Below, piece by piece: positions 7,536-16,129 of a DNA stretch of 64,000 nucleotides (within the stretch, counting starts at the first letter, position 1; the number at the start of each line of letters is the position of its first letter). This DNA comes from Thalassomonas sp. RHCl1 (GTDB lineage Bacteria > Pseudomonadota > Gammaproteobacteria > Enterobacterales > Alteromonadaceae): positions 62,001 to 126,000 of the forward strand of contig NZ_CANDNZ010000002.1 of assembly GCF_947387555.1 (NCBI RefSeq). The letters are read 5' to 3'. Under the pieces are notes generated by a model. That model worked only from the letters and a program-made list of their open reading frames with translations, was not told where the DNA came from and did no database searches. A program made the translations under genes and the position numbers.

Positions 7536-8537
7536 TTAAAACTTAGTTTTTTCGGCTAACTTGCTTTTGGCGTTTTGGTATTCATCCTTTAGCCTTTGCA
7601 CCAGCTCGGCCATGGATGGGCTGTCATGGATAGTACTGACCCCCTGTCCGGCAGACCATACGGTTTTCCAGGCTCTTGCTTCTTCGTTTTCCGGAATGAG
7701 TTTTTCACCGTAGTTGATTTCCCCGGGTTTAGACAGGGCCGACATATCAAAGCCTGCCTGCTCCAGGCTCTGGCGCATAAAGTTTGCCGGAACCCCGGAA
7801 ACTGCCGGGGTATGGATAATGTCGTGGGCACCGGCATCAATGAGCATCTGCTGGTAACCGGCTTCGGCATTGGACTCCTGGCAGTTGATAAAGCGGGTGC
7901 CGAGATAGGCGAGATCCGCCCCCATGGCCTGGGCGGCGAGGATATCGTCTCCCCGGCTTAAACTGCCGCCGAGCAACAAGGTGCCCTGGTAAAACTCGCG
8001 GATTTCTCCCACCAGGGCAAAGGGGTTGATGGTACCGGCATGGCCGCCGGCCCCCTGTGAGACGGCAATAACGCCGTCAACGCCTGCGTCTATGGCTTTT
8101 TTGGCGTGGTAGCTGCTGGCAACGTCGTGATAGACCAGACCGCCGTAGCTGTGCACCGCATCCACCACTTCCCGCGCCGCACCGAGGGAGGAGATCACCA
8201 GCGGCACTTTGGCATTGACGCAGTGCTCCAGATCCGCCTGCCAGCGGGGGTTGGATTTATGCACCACCAGGTTGATGCCGTAGGGGGCAACATAGTCCTG
8301 CTGCTCCCTGAGTTTGGCCAGTTTCTGCTCCAGGGTATGCAGCCAGGAGGCGAAATGATCGCTGGTACGCTCGTTCAGCGCCGGGAAGGTGCCCACTATG
8401 CCTTGCCCACAGGCGGCAAGCACCAGCTTCATGTCTGAAACCAGGAACATAGGGGCACAAATTACCGGCAGGCTCAGCTGATCCACCAATGCCTTACTGG
8501 CAGCCGACGGCCCGGTTAGGGTTTTGCTATCCGACAT
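7536..8537 (-). CDS. Nitronate monooxygenase-family FMN enzyme
   Basis: A 333-residue TIM-barrel flavoprotein of the 2-nitropropane dioxygenase/nitronate monooxygenase family. Visible signatures are LPVICAPMFLVS at the N-terminus, the FMN-phosphate segment GLVYHDVASSYHAKKAIDAG, and GVDGVIAVSQGAGGHAG with the conserved His. TLLLGGSLSRGDDILAAQAMGADLAYLGTRF completes the barrel, quoted here in shortened form. ATG 8537 is chosen because AAGGAG lies 7 nt upstream. It is the last gene of the terpene-type operon. Members of this family in CoA clusters often have unproven roles, so it may oxidise an intermediate rather than a nitronate. It is not part of the described Pseudomonas atu set. Confidence 0.8.
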   Translation of the reverse strand: MSDSKTLTGPSAASKALVDQLSLPVICAPMFLVSDMKLVLAACGQGIVGTFPALNERTSDHFASWLHTLEQKLAKLREQQDYVAPYGINLVVHKSNPRWQADLEHCVNAKVPLVISSLGAAREVVDAVHSYGGLVYHDVASSYHAKKAIDAGVDGVIAVSQGAGGHAGTINPFALVGEIREFYQGTLLLGGSLSRGDDILAAQAMGADLAYLGTRFINCQESNAEAGYQQMLIDAGAHDIIHTPAVSGVPANFMRQSLEQAGFDMSALSKPGEINYGEKLIPENEEARAWKTVWSAGQGVSTIHDSPSMAELVQRLKDEYQNAKSKLAEKTKF

Positions 8538-8547
8538 CACAGGCTCC

Positions 8548-9387
8548 TTAGTCTAAATCGACGAATAAATCCGGGAACAGGCGGTCGCAGTTGGGATCTA
8601 CCTTGTAGTGGTCAAATTCCGTCTGGCCACCCGCCCTTAATACGTCTTCGTCGATCAGGGTCTGGCCTGTCATTGCCAGGTTCTTGCTGGTGAGGATCTC
8701 ATAGGCGGCATCGGCCATAATCGCCGGGGTACGGGACATAGGCAAAATTTTCGCGTCTATGGCATATTCCACCGCGGCGGTGGCAATAGCGGTTTTCGGC
8801 CACAGGGAATTAACGGCAATGTTATGCTCTCTTAGTTCTTCCGCCATGCCCATGGTCAAAAGGCTCATGCCGTATTTGGTGACTGTGTAGGCGATATGCG
8901 GCTTGAGCCATTGCTTTTTCAAACTGATCGGCGGTGACATGCTGATGATATGGCCGTTTTCCGATTTTTTCAGGTGCGGCAGGGCGGCCTGGGTGCACAG
9001 CAATACCGCACGTTCGTTGATGGCGTGCATGAGATCAAAACGTTTGATTGGGGTTTCTTCTATGCCTCTGAGGTGAATGGCGCCGGCATTGTTGATCAAG
9101 GCGTCTATGCCGCCAAAGGTGCCGACGGTTTGCTCGACCATGCCATAAATGCTTTGCTCGTCGCGGACATCGACCTTGATTGCCAGCGCCTTACCGCCTG
9201 CCGCAATCACTTCTTCGGCAACGCTGTGGATAGTGCCGGGCAGCTTATCATGCGGGGTATCTGACTTGGAGGCGATAACGATATTGGCGCCGTCGGCGGC
9301 GGCCTTAAGGGCGATTTCCCGGCCGATACCGCGGCTGCCGCCGGTGATGATGATGGTTTTGTTTTCTAACGGCTTTGCTTGTGTCAT
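8548..9387 (-). CDS. atuG: AtuG-like short-chain dehydrogenase (HSDL2-type)
   Basis: A 279-residue SDR with a Rossmann start IIITGGSRGIGREIALKAA, the NNAG motif (about 98-101) and an active-site Y-x-x-x-K (AYTVTKYGMS). The SKSDTPHDKLPGTIHSVAEE stretch is characteristic of the HSDL2/AtuG-type subgroup, distinct from ordinary FabG proteins. ATG 9387 is taken as the start; the upstream frame adds a basic, unconserved leader. In Pseudomonas atu clusters the SDR after atuF is atuG, the same position as here. It probably oxidises an alcohol or hydroxyacyl intermediate of citronellol/geraniol breakdown. The name rests on gene order plus subgroup. Confidence 0.7.
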   Translation of the reverse strand: MTQAKPLENKTIIITGGSRGIGREIALKAAADGANIVIASKSDTPHDKLPGTIHSVAEEVIAAGGKALAIKVDVRDEQSIYGMVEQTVGTFGGIDALINNAGAIHLRGIEETPIKRFDLMHAINERAVLLCTQAALPHLKKSENGHIISMSPPISLKKQWLKPHIAYTVTKYGMSLLTMGMAEELREHNIAVNSLWPKTAIATAAVEYAIDAKILPMSRTPAIMADAAYEILTSKNLAMTGQTLIDEDVLRAGGQTEFDHYKVDPNCDRLFPDLFVDLD

Positions 9388-9426
9388 TTTTCTCTTCCTT
9401 ACTTTTAAAAACGTCAACTTAGTGGG

Positions 9427-11511
9427 TTATTCTGCAATTTCATCTTCAGCTAAAATGGTGGCCAGCAGTTGCCCGCTGGCTACCTGCTGATCCTTTTCCA
9501 GGTTTAAGTGGCTGAGGGTGCCGCTGCAGTTGGCTTTTACCGGTAATTCCATTTTCATGGCTTCTATGGTGAATAAGACCTCTCCCTGCCTGATAATATC
9601 CCCGGCGGACTTTTCTACCGACACCACAGTGCCGTTCATGGGGGCAAAATGCTGGCCGCCCTTTACGCCGTCTGCTGCTGCACCAGCGCCGTGTTGACGG
9701 CCGGCATAGCTAAGATCCGTGATAGAAAAATCCTGGCTTTGCCCGCTGATGGTCAGCTGCTGTTGGTGACGGCTGAAATAATACTGTTGTCTCAGGCCGT
9801 TTATCTGGCAGATCAGCCGGTTTGTCGCCAATGTTATGGCTGTGACCTCCAGGCTTTCTTGCTCCAGCTTTACCCGGAAGCGGCCGATATGGTCCGTGTC
9901 CTGGCCGTCAGCTGTAGGGGTGATTGTGATGTTTTGCCGGCGCTGCGCCTGCGGCGCGCTATCGCAGCTTAATAACAGGTGTTTGCTCAGCGGCAGGGCC
10001 ATGGCCTGGTTTACCCGGGATAATTGCTGTGTTTTTCCCTGCAAAAGATAATTCAGTAGCGCCGCCAGTGCCCATTGCTCAGTACTAAGCGGTGTTTGGC
10101 TGCAGCTTTTCAGTGTGCTCAGGTTATCGTCGATAAAGCGGGTGTGGAACAGGTTTTCGCTGTCCTGGCCGCTAAAGGCCGGGGTTTGGATAAGTTCGAG
10201 CAAAAAGTTTTTATTGTGCCTGATGCCGTGCAGCTGGGTCTGGTGCAGGGCCTGGATCAGGCGCCTGCGGGCCTGCTCCCTGTCTTCGCCCCAGACGATG
10301 ATTTTTGCCAGCATAGGGTCATAATAACGGCTGATCTCCGCAACCTGGCTGAGCATATGATCGCAGCGGATATTGTTATCCTGAGCTTGTGTTTGCGGGT
10401 TTTGCCATAAGCTTATCCGGCCGCTTTGCGGCATAAAATCCAAAGCGGGATCTTCGCTGTATAGCCTGGCTTCCATGGCATGGCCGTTAAAACTAACTTG
10501 CTCCTGGGTGAACGGCAGGGGGGTGCCGCGTGCAATATCGATTTGCCATTTCACCAGATCGATGCCGGTGATCATTTCCGTAACCGGGTGCTCCACCTGC
10601 AAGCGGGTATTCATTTCCAGGAAATAAAAGACTTCTTCCTGCGGTGTTTGCATCAGCAGGAATTCCACCGTGCCTACCCCCAGGTAATCGCAGCTGTGGG
10701 CGACCTTGATTGCCGCCCGGCCCATTTTTTCTCTGAGTTCGTTGCTGATATTGATGCCGGGGGCTTCTTCAATCACTTTCTGGTGGCGCCTTTGCATCGA
10801 GCAGTCGCGCTCGCCCAGGTGCAGGGCATTGCCTTGCCGATCGCGGACAACCTGTATTTCGATATGGCGGGCATTGACCATGGCGCGCTCTAAAATCAGT
10901 TGCTCGCTGGCAAAGCTTGCCAGCGCTTCACTGCGGGCGCTGTTAAACAGGGTGTCGATATCGTCCAGGCCATGGGCCAGGCGCATGCCTTTGCCGCCGC
11001 CACCGGCGGCGGCTTTGATCATTAGCGGGAAGCCGATCTTTTCCGCCTCGGCCCGTAAAACCTCATTGCTCTGTCCTGTGCCCTGATAGCCGGGAATGCA
11101 GGGAATGTCGGCGGCGAGCATGGCCTGTTTGGCTTGCTGTTTATCCCCCATCAGCTCGATGGTGTCGCTGTGCGGCCCGATGAACACCAGGTTGTGCTCC
11201 TGGCAGGCGCGGGCAAAGGCGGCGTTTTCTGACAACAGGCCGTATCCCGGGTGAATGGCTTCGGCGCCGGTTTGCTTGGCGGCCTTGATGATTTTATCTA
11301 TATCCAGGTAGCTTTCGCTGACATTGGCGGCGCCGATATGCACGGCACAGTCTGCCAGCGACACATGGGGACTGTTGCTGTCGGCGTCGCTAAATACCGC
11401 CACCGTCTGATAACCCTGGGCCTTGGCAGTATTGATGATGCGCACGGCAATCTCGCCCCGGTTGGCGATCAATATTTTGTTAAAGCTGTTGTTTAAGGGA
11501 ATGTTGCTCAT
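9427..11511 (-). CDS. atuF: Geranyl-CoA carboxylase biotin-containing alpha subunit (AtuF-like)
   Basis: A 694-residue biotin-dependent carboxylase subunit. The biotin carboxylase domain fills the first two thirds: KILIANRGEIAVRI at the start, the ATP-grasp glycine loop KAAAGGGGKGMR, and EMNTRLQVEHPVTE. The C-terminal biotinyl domain carries EAMKM with the biotinylated Lys at residue 653. It catalyses ATP-dependent carboxylation of biotin for transfer by the beta subunit encoded at 13567-15183. Its start overlaps the hydratase stop (ATGA), indicating translational coupling. The paralogous possibility is the methylcrotonyl-CoA carboxylase of leucine degradation. Gene order with two SDRs favours geranyl-CoA carboxylase. 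Confidence 0.75.
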   Translation of the reverse strand: MSNIPLNNSFNKILIANRGEIAVRIINTAKAQGYQTVAVFSDADSNSPHVSLADCAVHIGAANVSESYLDIDKIIKAAKQTGAEAIHPGYGLLSENAAFARACQEHNLVFIGPHSDTIELMGDKQQAKQAMLAADIPCIPGYQGTGQSNEVLRAEAEKIGFPLMIKAAAGGGGKGMRLAHGLDDIDTLFNSARSEALASFASEQLILERAMVNARHIEIQVVRDRQGNALHLGERDCSMQRRHQKVIEEAPGINISNELREKMGRAAIKVAHSCDYLGVGTVEFLLMQTPQEEVFYFLEMNTRLQVEHPVTEMITGIDLVKWQIDIARGTPLPFTQEQVSFNGHAMEARLYSEDPALDFMPQSGRISLWQNPQTQAQDNNIRCDHMLSQVAEISRYYDPMLAKIIVWGEDREQARRRLIQALHQTQLHGIRHNKNFLLELIQTPAFSGQDSENLFHTRFIDDNLSTLKSCSQTPLSTEQWALAALLNYLLQGKTQQLSRVNQAMALPLSKHLLLSCDSAPQAQRRQNITITPTADGQDTDHIGRFRVKLEQESLEVTAITLATNRLICQINGLRQQYYFSRHQQQLTISGQSQDFSITDLSYAGRQHGAGAAADGVKGGQHFAPMNGTVVSVEKSAGDIIRQGEVLFTIEAMKMELPVKANCSGTLSHLNLEKDQQVASGQLLATILAEDEIAE

Positions 11512-12350
11512 ACTGGCTCCTGTTCAACTTCCTGTGCGGACTGTGCCCACCTTGGCGGTCGTTTTTCCATAAAGGCTTGGGTGCCTTCGAGGGCTTCGGC
11601 CCTGGCTGCGGTGAACTGCCCGGAAAACTGCGTTGCTGCCAAATCTAACAGAGCTTCCTGTGGCAAGCCCTCTTTATTGAGCAACAGGGCCTTGGTAATC
11701 GCGGTTGCCTCGGGGGCGCAGCGCATCAGCTGTTTCAGTTTATACTCCAGCACCTGTTTGCCCTGGTCGGCGTCATCTACCAGGGTATTGACTAAACCTA
11801 TGGCATGGGCGTTTTCACCTTCTAAAGTACCGGCAAACAGGGCAAGCTCACGGGTAGCGGTTAATCCCAGGCGTTTGACGACAAAAGGGGCGATTTGCGC
11901 CGGCGGCAAACCCAGGGTAGTTTCCGGCAGGGCGAAGTGTGCCTTTTGAGTGGCAATAACATAATCGCACACGCACACCAGGCCAAAACCGCCCCCCAGG
12001 GCATAACCGTCTACCAGGGCAATAATCACTTTCGGGCTTTGCTCGGTCAAAGTCAGCAGTTGCCCGAACAGGCGGTTGAAGTGGTAATAGGCATCCTGCT
12101 GTCCCGCCTGGTAGTGTTTTTGTGCCTGTGCCATGTCTTTGATATCGCCGCCGGCGCAAAAGTTGTTTCCTGCTCCGCTAAAGACGATGGCACGCACCTC
12201 TTGCGCATCGTTGGCTACAGTGAGCATCTGGATCAGCTCCTCGACCATGGCCAGGTTCATGGCGTTGTTCACCTCTGGCCGCAATAAAGTGACAGACAGG
12301 ACCCCGGAGGCAAACCGGCACGCCAGGTGGTTAAAACTTGGCAGTTTCAC
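11508..12350 (-). CDS. atuE: Enoyl-CoA hydratase, AtuE-like (isohexenylglutaconyl-CoA hydratase)
   Basis: A 280-residue crotonase. The oxyanion-hole elements are visible (NNAMNLAMVEEL, then SGAGNNFCAGGDIKDMA, then GYALGGGFGLVCVCDYVIA with the second backbone-NH loop). In the terpene route it hydrates isohexenylglutaconyl-CoA, the product of geranyl-CoA carboxylase. The methylglutaconyl-CoA hydratase of leucine degradation is the nearest alternative. It lies 4 nt after the acyl-CoA dehydrogenase gene and overlaps the next gene by 4 nt, so all three are one translational unit. Confidence 0.72.
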   Translation of the reverse strand: MKLPSFNHLACRFASGVLSVTLLRPEVNNAMNLAMVEELIQMLTVANDAQEVRAIVFSGAGNNFCAGGDIKDMAQAQKHYQAGQQDAYYHFNRLFGQLLTLTEQSPKVIIALVDGYALGGGFGLVCVCDYVIATQKAHFALPETTLGLPPAQIAPFVVKRLGLTATRELALFAGTLEGENAHAIGLVNTLVDDADQGKQVLEYKLKQLMRCAPEATAITKALLLNKEGLPQEALLDLAATQFSGQFTAARAEALEGTQAFMEKRPPRWAQSAQEVEQEPV

Positions 12351-12354
12351 GGCA

Positions 12355-13518
12355 TTAACCCCTTTTTACCGGCGTCGGCAGGATATTCATCATTTTGCAG
12401 ATGATGCCGAGCATAACTTCTTCGGCGCCGCCGGCGATGGCGGTCAGGCGGTAGTCGCGGTACAGGCGGTTAATGATGGACTCTTCAACAAAGCCCATAC
12501 CGCCCCAGAACTGCAAACAGGTATCGGGCAGGGTACGGCAGATTTTACCGCCGAGCAGCTTGGCCATGGACGCCAGTTTAGTAACATCTTTCCCCTGCAC
12601 CAGTTCTTCGGTGGCGCGGTAGATTAACGAGCGTAATGCCTCGATATCGGTTTGTGCATGGGCCATGGCAAAGTGGATCTGCTGGTTGTTGATCAGCGGC
12701 TGGCCGAAAGCCTGGCGATCGCGGGTGTAATCTATGGTGCTTTGCACGCAGTTTTCCATGCCTTTAATACACAGGGCTGCACCTGCCAGGCGCTCGAGCT
12801 GGAATTGCTGCATCTGGTAGGTAAAACCTTTGCCTTCTTCGCCGATACGGTAGCGCTGCGGCACCCGGACATTGTCAAAAAATACCGGGGCGGTGTCGGA
12901 GCAGCGCATGCCGATTTTCTTGATTTTTTCCCCGACAGAAACCCCGGGTAAATTCGACGGCACTATGATCAAAGATTTGTTGCTGTGGAACTGGCCTTCA
13001 CTGGTATTGGCCAACAGACAGAAATAATCCGCCTGGGTGGCATTGGTGATCCACATTTTTGCGCCGTTGATAATATAATCGTCGCCGTCTTTTTTTGCTG
13101 TGGTGGTGATCGCCGCCACATCAGAGCCGGCACCGGGTTCGGATACGGCAATACAGGACACCATATCGCCGCTGATGCTGGGGGCGAGAAATTCCCGGCG
13201 CAGTTCATCGCTGCCGAAGCTGGCCAGGGCAGGGGTGGCCATATCCGTTTGTACCGTTACCGATAAAGGCACGCCGCCGCAATGGGCGCCGCCAATTTCT
13301 TCTGCCAGGATTATCGCATAGCTGTAATCCAGGCCTAGGCCGCCGTATTCTACCGGCTTGTTGATGCCGAGCAGGCCGAGATCGCCCATTTTTTTAAAGA
13401 TCTTATGGGTGGGAAATTGTCCTTCTGCTTCCCATTCGTCGATATAGGGGTTGATCTCCTGCTGGACGAATTGCTGTACCGTACGTTGTAATGCCAAGTG
13501 CTCGTTTGTAAAAATCAT
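12355..13518 (-). CDS. atuD: Acyl-CoA dehydrogenase, AtuD-like (citronellyl-CoA dehydrogenase)
   Basis: A 387-residue acyl-CoA dehydrogenase. It shows the FAD/substrate signatures CIAVSEPGAGSDVAAI and MWITNATQADYF, and the C-terminal QFWGGMGFVEESIINRLYRD. In the atu pathway it converts citronellyl-CoA to geranyl-CoA in the cytoplasm. A glutamate in the C-terminal GGAEEVMLG segment is the probable catalytic base region. Position between the carboxyltransferase and hydratase genes matches atuC-D-E exactly, whereas liu leucine operons put the dehydrogenase first. Assignment is by order and family, not by substrate evidence. Confidence 0.72.
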   Translation of the reverse strand: MIFTNEHLALQRTVQQFVQQEINPYIDEWEAEGQFPTHKIFKKMGDLGLLGINKPVEYGGLGLDYSYAIILAEEIGGAHCGGVPLSVTVQTDMATPALASFGSDELRREFLAPSISGDMVSCIAVSEPGAGSDVAAITTTAKKDGDDYIINGAKMWITNATQADYFCLLANTSEGQFHSNKSLIIVPSNLPGVSVGEKIKKIGMRCSDTAPVFFDNVRVPQRYRIGEEGKGFTYQMQQFQLERLAGAALCIKGMENCVQSTIDYTRDRQAFGQPLINNQQIHFAMAHAQTDIEALRSLIYRATEELVQGKDVTKLASMAKLLGGKICRTLPDTCLQFWGGMGFVEESIINRLYRDYRLTAIAGGAEEVMLGIICKMMNILPTPVKRG

Positions 13519-13566
13519 AATATTGTCCGTAAGTGATATTCGTTCTTAAAGGTACTGTCGTGAGTG

Positions 13567-15183
13567 TTAGAAGCGGGCTACGCCAAAATGGTTCTGCGCC
13601 AGAGTTTGCTGATCCGCCTGATGACAAATGTCAAACAGTTCGATCAGCAGGGCCCGGGTATGCCTGGGGTCGATAATGCCGTCATCCCAGAGGCGGGCGC
13701 TGCAGGCCACGGCCCCGGCGCCTTGCTCTATCATGGCGCAGGTGCCCTGCTCGAGCTGGTCCAGTTTGGCAGTATCGACTTGTCCGGCCGCCTGCATTTT
13801 TGCCTCGGTGACAATTCTTAACACCTTGCCCGCCTGCTCGCCGCCCATGACCGAGGTTTTGCTGTTGGGCCAGGCAAAAATAAACCTGGGATCAAAGCCC
13901 CGGCCGCACATGGCATAATTGCCCGCGCCGTAGGAGCCGCCGACCACGATACTGATTTTCGGTACGCTGGCATTGGCCACCGCCTGGATCATTTTTGAGC
14001 CGTGTTTGATGATGCCGCTTTGCTCGGCCTCAGTGCCCACCATAAACCCTGTGGTGTTGTGCAAAAACAGCAAAGGGATCCGCCCCTGCTGGCACAGCTG
14101 GATAAACTGCGCCGCTTTGTTTGCCCCTTTGGCGGTGATCGGGCCGTTATTGGCAATCACGCCGCAGGGCAGACCGCCGAGCTTGATATGGCCGCATAAG
14201 GTTTGCTGGTCCCAGTCTGATTTAAATTCCAGGTACTCGGAGCCGTCAGCGAGCCGGGCAATGACTTCCCTGGCGTCATAAGGGGTTTTGGTTTGCGCCG
14301 GGATGATGCCCATCAGTTCGTCCGCTGAAAAAGCTGGTTCAGGGTAGGCCGCTTTTGCCTGAGATGTATTTTTATGGAAACTTTGTCCTGTCATCGCCAG
14401 GATGTCCCGCGCCAGGGCGATGGCGTCGCGGTCATTGTCCGCCAGGTACTCGCCGCTGCCGGGTTCTCTGATATGCATCTCGGCCCCGCCAAGGGCTTCT
14501 TCGGTGGCGATTTCCCCCGTGGCGGCTTTTAACAGCGGCGGCCCGGCCAGATACATGCTGGCTTGCTTTTTCACCATGATGACATAATCGGAAAGTCCCG
14601 GCTGGTAAGCACCGCCTGCGGTAGCGCTGCCGTGGACCACGGTTATCTGCGGTATGCCAAGTGCCGACATACGCGCCTGGTTGGCAAAGCTGCGCCCGCC
14701 GGGGGCAAAGATTTTTGTGGCATAGGCCAGGTTGGCGCCGCCGCTTTGCGCCAGGGTGATAAAGGGCAGTTTGTTTTCGATGGCAATTTGCTGCAGGCGC
14801 AGGTTTTTCTCCATGCCGGAGACGGAAACCGTGCCGCCTTTAACGGCGTAATTATCCACTTTCACCAGGCAGCGCACGCCGCTGACATAGCCGATACCGG
14901 CAATACAGCCGCCGCCTGCGCCGCTGCCGTCTTTATCGTCATCCATTTTATAACCGGCAAGGGAGCTGAGCTCGATAAAAGGCGCACCGGCATCGACTAA
15001 ATGCTGCAGCCGCTCGCGGGGCAATAACATGTGCTTTTTGTGGTAGCGGCCCTGTTTCTCGTTTTCGGCCGAAATACAGAAAGCTTTGATATCCCGTACC
15101 TGCTTGAGCTGGGCCAGCATCTGCTCGCGGTTGGCCTGAAAATCCTGGCCCTGGGGGTTGATATAGGAGGTGAGCTTAGTCAT
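13567..15183 (-). CDS. atuC: Geranyl-CoA carboxylase carboxyltransferase beta subunit (AtuC-like)
   Basis: A 538-residue carboxyltransferase with two crotonase-like halves. The N-half contains the segment SATAGGAYQPGLSDYVIM. Methylcrotonyl-CoA carboxylases usually read C-TAGGAY-P in this loop, while geranyl-CoA carboxylases, as I recall, have the GAYQPGLSD version, which supports the terpene assignment. The C-half has the second oxyanion loop VGGSYGAGNYAMCGRG followed by PNSKTSVMGGEQAG. It transfers CO2 from biotin (on the 9427-11511 product) to the gamma-methyl of geranyl-CoA. Its start overlaps the upstream SDR stop by 8 nt. Confidence 0.75.
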   Translation of the reverse strand: MTKLTSYINPQGQDFQANREQMLAQLKQVRDIKAFCISAENEKQGRYHKKHMLLPRERLQHLVDAGAPFIELSSLAGYKMDDDKDGSGAGGGCIAGIGYVSGVRCLVKVDNYAVKGGTVSVSGMEKNLRLQQIAIENKLPFITLAQSGGANLAYATKIFAPGGRSFANQARMSALGIPQITVVHGSATAGGAYQPGLSDYVIMVKKQASMYLAGPPLLKAATGEIATEEALGGAEMHIREPGSGEYLADNDRDAIALARDILAMTGQSFHKNTSQAKAAYPEPAFSADELMGIIPAQTKTPYDAREVIARLADGSEYLEFKSDWDQQTLCGHIKLGGLPCGVIANNGPITAKGANKAAQFIQLCQQGRIPLLFLHNTTGFMVGTEAEQSGIIKHGSKMIQAVANASVPKISIVVGGSYGAGNYAMCGRGFDPRFIFAWPNSKTSVMGGEQAGKVLRIVTEAKMQAAGQVDTAKLDQLEQGTCAMIEQGAGAVACSARLWDDGIIDPRHTRALLIELFDICHQADQQTLAQNHFGVARF

Positions 15184-16114
15184 GGTGCTGTTGTTCCGTT
15201 AATTCATCTTTCGGGGCCGTATCTTCAAGGCTTTTTTCTTCAAGACATTGAGGGGACACCGCGCGGTGGAAGCCGTTAAAAGCGGCCTGTTGAGCCTTAA
15301 CTGGTTGTTGTTCCGGCAAAGGCGCTATGGCCGCGGGGGAGGCGAGGGATGCGCCGCCGTCAACTTTTAAGGTAATGCCGTTGATAAAGGCGGCAGCGTC
15401 GCTGAGCAAAAAACAAATGGCGGCGCTGATTTCGGCTTCTGTTGCCAGGCGTTTAAGCGGCACCTGCCGGCGAATTTGCCGCAGTTTTTGCTGGAACCTT
15501 TCATCGTAACTGTCCAGGCCGCTGGAGGCGACCCAGCCGGGGGCGACATTGTTGGTGCGCACACCAAAGGGTCCCCATTCCCAGGCGGCGCTTTGGGTCA
15601 GGTTGGCCATCCCGGCGCGGGCAGCCCCGGAATGGGCCATCAGCGGCATGCCGTTGTGAAAATCTGCGGTGATATTGACGATCACCCCGCCGCCGGCTTT
15701 AAAGCAGGTTTTAAACAGCTCCCGCGCCAGCAAAAAGCCGCCGGTGAGGTTAGTATCGAGCACGGCTTTAAAGCCTTTGGCGCTGATATGCTCCAGCGGT
15801 GAAGGAAACTGGCCGCCGGCATTGTTGACCAGGGCGTGGACCTGGCCAAGCTCCCTGACAATTTGCCGTACTGTCTCTGTTACGGCCTGCTCGTCGCGGA
15901 TATCCAGAGCATAGGCAAAACCCTGAAAACCGTCCTGGTGCAATTCTGCCAGTACGGTATCGAGTTTTCCCCGGCTGCGGCCGATCAGGATCACTTTGGC
16001 CCCCAGACTGGCCAGCTCATGGGCGGTGCAGCGGCCGATGCCTGAGCCGCCGCCGGTAACGATAACGGTTTTTCCTGCGAAACTGCCGTTTTTGAAAATT
16101 GACTGGTAATGCAT
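15176..16114 (-). CDS. atuB: AtuB-like SDR lacking the canonical Y-x-x-x-K
   Basis: A 312-residue SDR with VIVTGGGSGIGRCTAHELA at 17-35 and NNAGG at 97-101. Where classical SDRs have Tyr-x-x-x-Lys this protein reads MAHSGAARAGMANLTQ (159-174). This type of substitution is seen in enoyl-CoA-reductase-like SDRs and, as I recall, in AtuB relatives. A long C-terminal tail (about 265-312) rich in Ala, Gln and Glu is predicted to be disordered. The gene leads the atuB-C-D-E-F-G series. The name rests on gene order. It may reduce or oxidise a CoA-bound intermediate rather than a free alcohol. Confidence 0.68.
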   Translation of the reverse strand: MHYQSIFKNGSFAGKTVIVTGGGSGIGRCTAHELASLGAKVILIGRSRGKLDTVLAELHQDGFQGFAYALDIRDEQAVTETVRQIVRELGQVHALVNNAGGQFPSPLEHISAKGFKAVLDTNLTGGFLLARELFKTCFKAGGGVIVNITADFHNGMPLMAHSGAARAGMANLTQSAAWEWGPFGVRTNNVAPGWVASSGLDSYDERFQQKLRQIRRQVPLKRLATEAEISAAICFLLSDAAAFINGITLKVDGGASLASPAAIAPLPEQQPVKAQQAAFNGFHRAVSPQCLEEKSLEDTAPKDELTEQQHHD

Positions 16115-16129
16115 GGTTTTTCCTACCGC

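Noticed and set aside
9427-15183. Leucine degradation (liu) operon
   Set aside because: The gene order places the dehydrogenase after the carboxyltransferase and two SDRs are included; there is no HMG-CoA lyase gene. This fits atu better, though liu is not formally excluded for single genes.
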